A stretch of 64,000 nucleotides of DNA from contig NZ_CP022685.1 of the NCBI RefSeq assembly GCF_002556545.1, positions 3,822,001 through 3,886,000 of the forward strand. Reading direction: 5' to 3'. This stretch comes from Streptomyces formicae. Its GTDB lineage: Bacteria; Actinomycetota; Actinomycetes; Streptomycetales; Streptomycetaceae. Positions 61,218 through 64,000 of this stretch are shown piece by piece. The notes beneath the pieces are model-generated. The model was not told the origin of the DNA and searched no databases. It saw only the letters and a program-made list of their open reading frames with translations. A program made the translations under genes and the position numbers. Position 1 is the first letter of the stretch, and each line of letters starts with the position of its first letter.

Positions 61218-62273
61218 TTACTTTTCGCCCAAATCGAGGCTCTGACCGGGGAGAATGAGGTCCGGGTCGTCGCCGACGGTCTTCTTGTTCTCGGCATAGA
61301 GCGTGGGCCAGCCACCGTCGACGCCGAGGTCGTCCGCGATCACCGAGAGGTTGTCGCCGGAGCGGACCGTGTACGTCCCCTCGGCCGTCTTCCCCGAGCG
61401 GTCGCCGCCGCGCGAGGCGTGCCGTCCGGTGCGGTCCTTGCCGTCGCCTCCGGAGGGCCGCTCGTCGGCGCTGTCGCCCCGGTGGCGGCCGGGGGCGGAG
61501 TCGTCGGAGGGGGCGGTGGAGTCCTCGGGCTCGGGCGAAGTACTGCCCTTCTCTCCGGACTTGCCGGAGTCGCCCGCGTCGCCCTTGCCGTCCGTCTCGT
61601 CCTTGTCGCTCTTGTCGCCCTTGCCCGGCTTGTCGTGATCCTTGTCTCTCGACGCGTCGGACGTGTCGGACGCGTCGGAGGGGTCGGCCGGGTCGGACGG
61701 GTCTACGGAGTCCGAGGAGTCCGAGGAGTCCCCGGAAGGCTTGTCGGAGGGCTTACCGGAAGGCTTCTCCGACGGCTTCTCCGAAGGCTTGTCGGAGGAC
61801 TTCTCGCCCGTCTTGTCCTTCCCGTCGGACCCGGGGTCCGCGGAGTCGGAGGGGACGGGTGTCAACGGTGCGCCCGGGTCGACGTCGGCGGCCGCGCCGT
61901 CATCGGTGAGACCGGCGATCGGGGCACAGCTCGGCCAGGCGGCGGGCCCCTTGTCGTCGAGGACCTTCTCGGCGACGGCGATCTGCTGCGACTTGGACGC
62001 CTGGTCGGCGCTCGGCGCGTAGTCCAGACCGCCGTAGTTCTCCCACATCTCCTGGGAGAACTGGATTCCGCCGTAGTACCCGTTGCCCGGGTTGGCGCTC
62101 CACGCGCCGCCGCTCTCGCACTCGGCGAGCTTGTCCCACGTCGCGGTGTCGGCGGCGCTCGCGCTCGTCGCGCCGAGCAGCGGGATGGCGATGGCGGATC
62201 CGGTGACTCCTGCCGCGACGATGAGGGCCGGGGCTTGGCGGGGGCGTCGGTGACGACCATTGCCGGAGAGCAT
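61218..62273 (-). CDS. Second Rpf-type hydrolase with long Ser/Asp/Lys/Pro linker and LysM
   Basis: 351 residues from an ATG at 62273 (AAAGG upstream; a GTG at 62288 is possible). Signal peptide, then the Rpf domain (ADTATWDKLAECESGGAWSANPGNGYYGGIQFSQEMWENYGGLDYAPSADQASKSQQIAVAEKVLDDKGPAAWPSC) with catalytic Glu. About 160 residues of Ser/Asp/Lys/Pro/Gly repeats follow (EKPSEKPSGKPSDKPSG type), and a C-terminal LysM (TYTVRSGDNLSVIADDLGVDGGWPTLYAENKKTVGDDPDLILPGQSLDLG). It is a paralogue of the rpfA product. The longer linker suggests deeper reach through the wall. No riboswitch-like leader. Confidence 0.92.
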   Translation of the reverse strand: MLSGNGRHRRPRQAPALIVAAGVTGSAIAIPLLGATSASAADTATWDKLAECESGGAWSANPGNGYYGGIQFSQEMWENYGGLDYAPSADQASKSQQIAVAEKVLDDKGPAAWPSCAPIAGLTDDGAAADVDPGAPLTPVPSDSADPGSDGKDKTGEKSSDKPSEKPSEKPSGKPSDKPSGDSSDSSDSVDPSDPADPSDASDTSDASRDKDHDKPGKGDKSDKDETDGKGDAGDSGKSGEKGSTSPEPEDSTAPSDDSAPGRHRGDSADERPSGGDGKDRTGRHASRGGDRSGKTAEGTYTVRSGDNLSVIADDLGVDGGWPTLYAENKKTVGDDPDLILPGQSLDLGEK

Positions 62274-62420
62274 GCGGTTGCCTTTCACGAGACTAATGCG
62301 GCGACAGGGGCACCGGGTGCCCGAGTCGACGTGAACGTAGTCGCACTCGAACGCTTGTCACAAGTCGATGCAGCGGAGATCACGTGAAAGTCACAGTCTT
62401 GACGCCCCGTCAGCTGAGGC

Positions 62421-63740
62421 TCAGTCGGACACCGTTCTCTGTGCGGGTGCGAACTCCACGGGCAGCGTCCGCAGTCCCCGCATGATCAGCCCGCCACGCC
62501 ACCGCAAATCGGCAGGATCCACCGCGAGTTGCAGGTCGGGAAGGCGTCGCAGGAGCGTCGCGAGGGCGGTCTGCCCCTCCAGACGGGCGAGCGGGGCGCC
62601 CAGGCAGTAGTGGATTCCGTGCCCGTATCCGAGGTGCTGGTTGTCACGCCGGGACAGGTCCAGGGTGTCGGGCTCGGCGAACCGCGCGGGGTCGCGGTCG
62701 GCGGCCGCGAGCACCACGAGGACGGGGTCGCCCGCGGCGATGTCCTGCCCGCCGACGGTCAGCGCCTCGGTGGCGAACCGCCACGTGGCGAGCTCGACGG
62801 GCCCGTCGAAGCGCAGCAGTTCCTCGACGCCGGTCTCCAGGAGGTCGGTGTCTCCCTCTTCCAGCGCGCGCTGGAGCCGCTCGCGCTGCTCGGGGTGGGT
62901 GAGCAGCGCGTACATGCCGTTGCCGATGAGGTTGACCGTCGTCTCGAACCCGGCGAAGAGCAGGATGAAGGCCATCGCGGCGGCCTCGTTCTCCGTGAGG
63001 TGCTCGCCGTGGTCGGAGGCGCGGATGAGGCCGGAGATGAGGTCGTCGCCCGGGTCGAGCCGCTTCCTGTGGATCAGCTCGGCGAGGTAGCCGCGCATCT
63101 TCTTCACGGACCGGGCGACACCGCCCCTCGGCCCGCCGCCGTGCCGGATCATCATGCCCGCCCAGTCGCGGAAGTCGTCCTGGTCCTCGCGCGGGACGCC
63201 GAGCAGGTCGCAGATGGCGTAGATGGGGAGCGGGAAGGCGAACTCGTGGATGAGGTCGGCTTCGCCCTTCTCCGCGAAGGCGTCGATGAACGCGTCCGTC
63301 AGCTCCTGCACGCGCGGTGCGAACTCGGCGACGCGGCGCGGCGTGAACGCCTTCGACACGAGCCGCCGCAGCCGGGTGTGGTCCGGCGGGTCGATGTTCA
63401 GCAGATGCGTCATGAGGTTGGCGCCGCGCTCGCCCGGGATCCCCGTCTTGCTCTTCGCGTGCGCGGGCTCGTCGTGGTGCGCCGGGTTCTTGCTGAGCCG
63501 CTGGTCGGCGAGGGCCTGCTTGGCGTCCGCGTACCGGGTGACCAGCCAGGCGTCCACCCCGCTGGGGAGCGTGGTGCGGTGCACGGGCGAGTTCTCGCGC
63601 AGCCAGGCGTACGCGGGGTAGGGGTCGGTGGCGAACTCCCAGGTGAAGAGTTCTGGCCCCTGGGCCTCGGACGGGGTCTGCTGGTCGTCCGTCGGCGCGG
63701 ACGGGGGCGGGAACGCGGACGGGGCGGGCTTTTCGGTCAC
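62421..63740 (-). CDS. Cytochrome P450 (CYP107-like)
   Basis: 439 residues from an ATG at 63740 overlapping the upstream stop by 4 bp. The I-helix is FILLFAGFETTVNLIGNG (AGxET), the K-helix EELLR, and the heme loop LGYGHGIHYCLGAPLARLEGQTAL with the axial Cys. NPAHHDEPAH and DPPDHTRLRRLVSKAFTPRRV are the B-C region marks of actinobacterial P450s. No ferredoxin gene is adjacent. The substrate is unknown; soluble actinobacterial P450s of this class commonly hydroxylate macrolides or xenobiotics. Co-translation with the preceding repeat protein is notable. Confidence 0.94.
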   Translation of the reverse strand: MTEKPAPSAFPPPSAPTDDQQTPSEAQGPELFTWEFATDPYPAYAWLRENSPVHRTTLPSGVDAWLVTRYADAKQALADQRLSKNPAHHDEPAHAKSKTGIPGERGANLMTHLLNIDPPDHTRLRRLVSKAFTPRRVAEFAPRVQELTDAFIDAFAEKGEADLIHEFAFPLPIYAICDLLGVPREDQDDFRDWAGMMIRHGGGPRGGVARSVKKMRGYLAELIHRKRLDPGDDLISGLIRASDHGEHLTENEAAAMAFILLFAGFETTVNLIGNGMYALLTHPEQRERLQRALEEGDTDLLETGVEELLRFDGPVELATWRFATEALTVGGQDIAAGDPVLVVLAAADRDPARFAEPDTLDLSRRDNQHLGYGHGIHYCLGAPLARLEGQTALATLLRRLPDLQLAVDPADLRWRGGLIMRGLRTLPVEFAPAQRTVSD

Positions 63741-64000
63741 TCCTTGACGGTATCCGGACCCATGCGGGGTCCCGACCGCAGGTGAGCGAGGGTCGCGGCG
63801 GCCTTCTTGTCGCCCTGCGCGGTGGCCCGCGCGAGCCAGCGCTCCGCGCGGTCGAAGTGCAGCCGGGCCAGGGCGCTCGCCGCCCAGCGGTTGCCGTCGG
63901 CCGCGGCCATCTCCAGGTACCGGGTGGCTTCCGTGTACTCGCCGAGCTCCACGAGGTCCTGCCCGACGGTCAGCGCGTTGCTCCGGTCGAGCTCCACCAC
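63737..64000 (-). CDS. Sel1/TPR-like repeat protein, N-terminus cut by window edge
   Basis: The last 87 residues of a minus-strand gene that continues beyond the window. Two to three repeats of the type LGEYTEATRYLEMAAADGNRWAASALARLHFDRAERWLARATAQGDKKAAATLAHL are visible. They follow the A-LG-xY..G...D...A..WY..AA..G...A pattern of Sel1-like or TPR repeats. Such proteins are scaffolds for protein interactions. The stop overlaps the P450 start (ATGA). Confidence 0.75.
   Translation of the reverse strand: MVELDRSNALTVGQDLVELGEYTEATRYLEMAAADGNRWAASALARLHFDRAERWLARATAQGDKKAAATLAHLRSGPRMGPDTVKE

Overview
The window comes from a Streptomyces chromosome. The evidence is the very high G+C with codon third positions almost all G or C, GTG starts and 4-bp stop/start overlaps throughout, a leucine tRNA with a UAA anticodon (bldA), two resuscitation-promoting-factor-type cell wall hydrolases, XRE-DUF5753/DUF397 pairs, roadblock proteins, and a dispersed intergenic repeat built on GCGCGGGGAACTGCGC that is typical of the genus. 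The right half (about 36.8-64 kb) looks like conserved core chromosome; the left half holds the accessory material.

Layout. 1-2.1 kb: end of an ATPase-domain anti-sigma-like gene, then an XRE-DUF5753, DUF397 and HTH-less DUF5753 trio. 2.3-4.5 kb: an HD-domain hydrolase, a truncated ISL3-type transposase and the broken tail of a PCMT-like methyltransferase. 4.5-14.7 kb: an azole-type RiPP cluster. A divergent ABC exporter faces a 56-residue precursor peptide with a TTG start and a Cys/Ser/Thr-rich core (6433-6603). The precursor is followed by VOC, SagB-like dehydrogenase, HemN-like radical SAM, E1-like/leader-binding, YcaO, two CPBP membrane proteases and a luciferase-like monooxygenase genes, most of them overlapping. 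I do not recognise a characterised product. 14.9-15.5 kb: an orphan response regulator.

15.7-21.4 kb: histidine utilisation genes hutI, hutF, an M20 amidohydrolase and hutU, i.e. the HutF (formimidoylglutamate deiminase) branch. 21.5-24.4 kb: a PLP decarboxylase and an amino acid permease. 24.6-26.7 kb: three roadblock/LC7 genes and one DUF4388/winged-helix gene without the kinase or GTPase of a conservon, preceded by stacked dyads. 26.8-34.3 kb: an RpiR regulator and a HAL/PAL-fold lyase whose MIO tripeptide is altered, divergent from a betaine-type ABC importer and an NCS1 permease. I suggest a betaine or ergothioneine catabolic function. 34.3-36.5 kb: a small membrane protein, a short-chain dehydrogenase and its divergent XRE regulator.

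36.8-46.4 kb: cystathionine beta-synthase, SGNH hydrolase, thiolase, small conserved genes, Bax inhibitor-1 protein, and 4-hydroxybenzoate uptake and hydroxylation genes (pcaK-like, pobA). These are divergent from a fused double IclR regulator with a long Ala/Gly linker. 48.5 kb: bldA on the minus strand; two left-end accessory genes contain TTA codons. 49-52.4 kb: a MacB-type ABC transporter. 52.5-64 kb (minus strand): cyclopropane synthase-like methyltransferase, NADH dehydrogenase II with a Rex-type operator, conserved hypothetical, Ppx/GppA, DUF501, DivIC/FtsB, enolase, two Rpf-type hydrolases (the first behind a c-di-AMP riboswitch-like leader), a cytochrome P450 and the end of a repeat protein.

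All assignments come from reading the sequence and remembered family motifs; no database search was possible.
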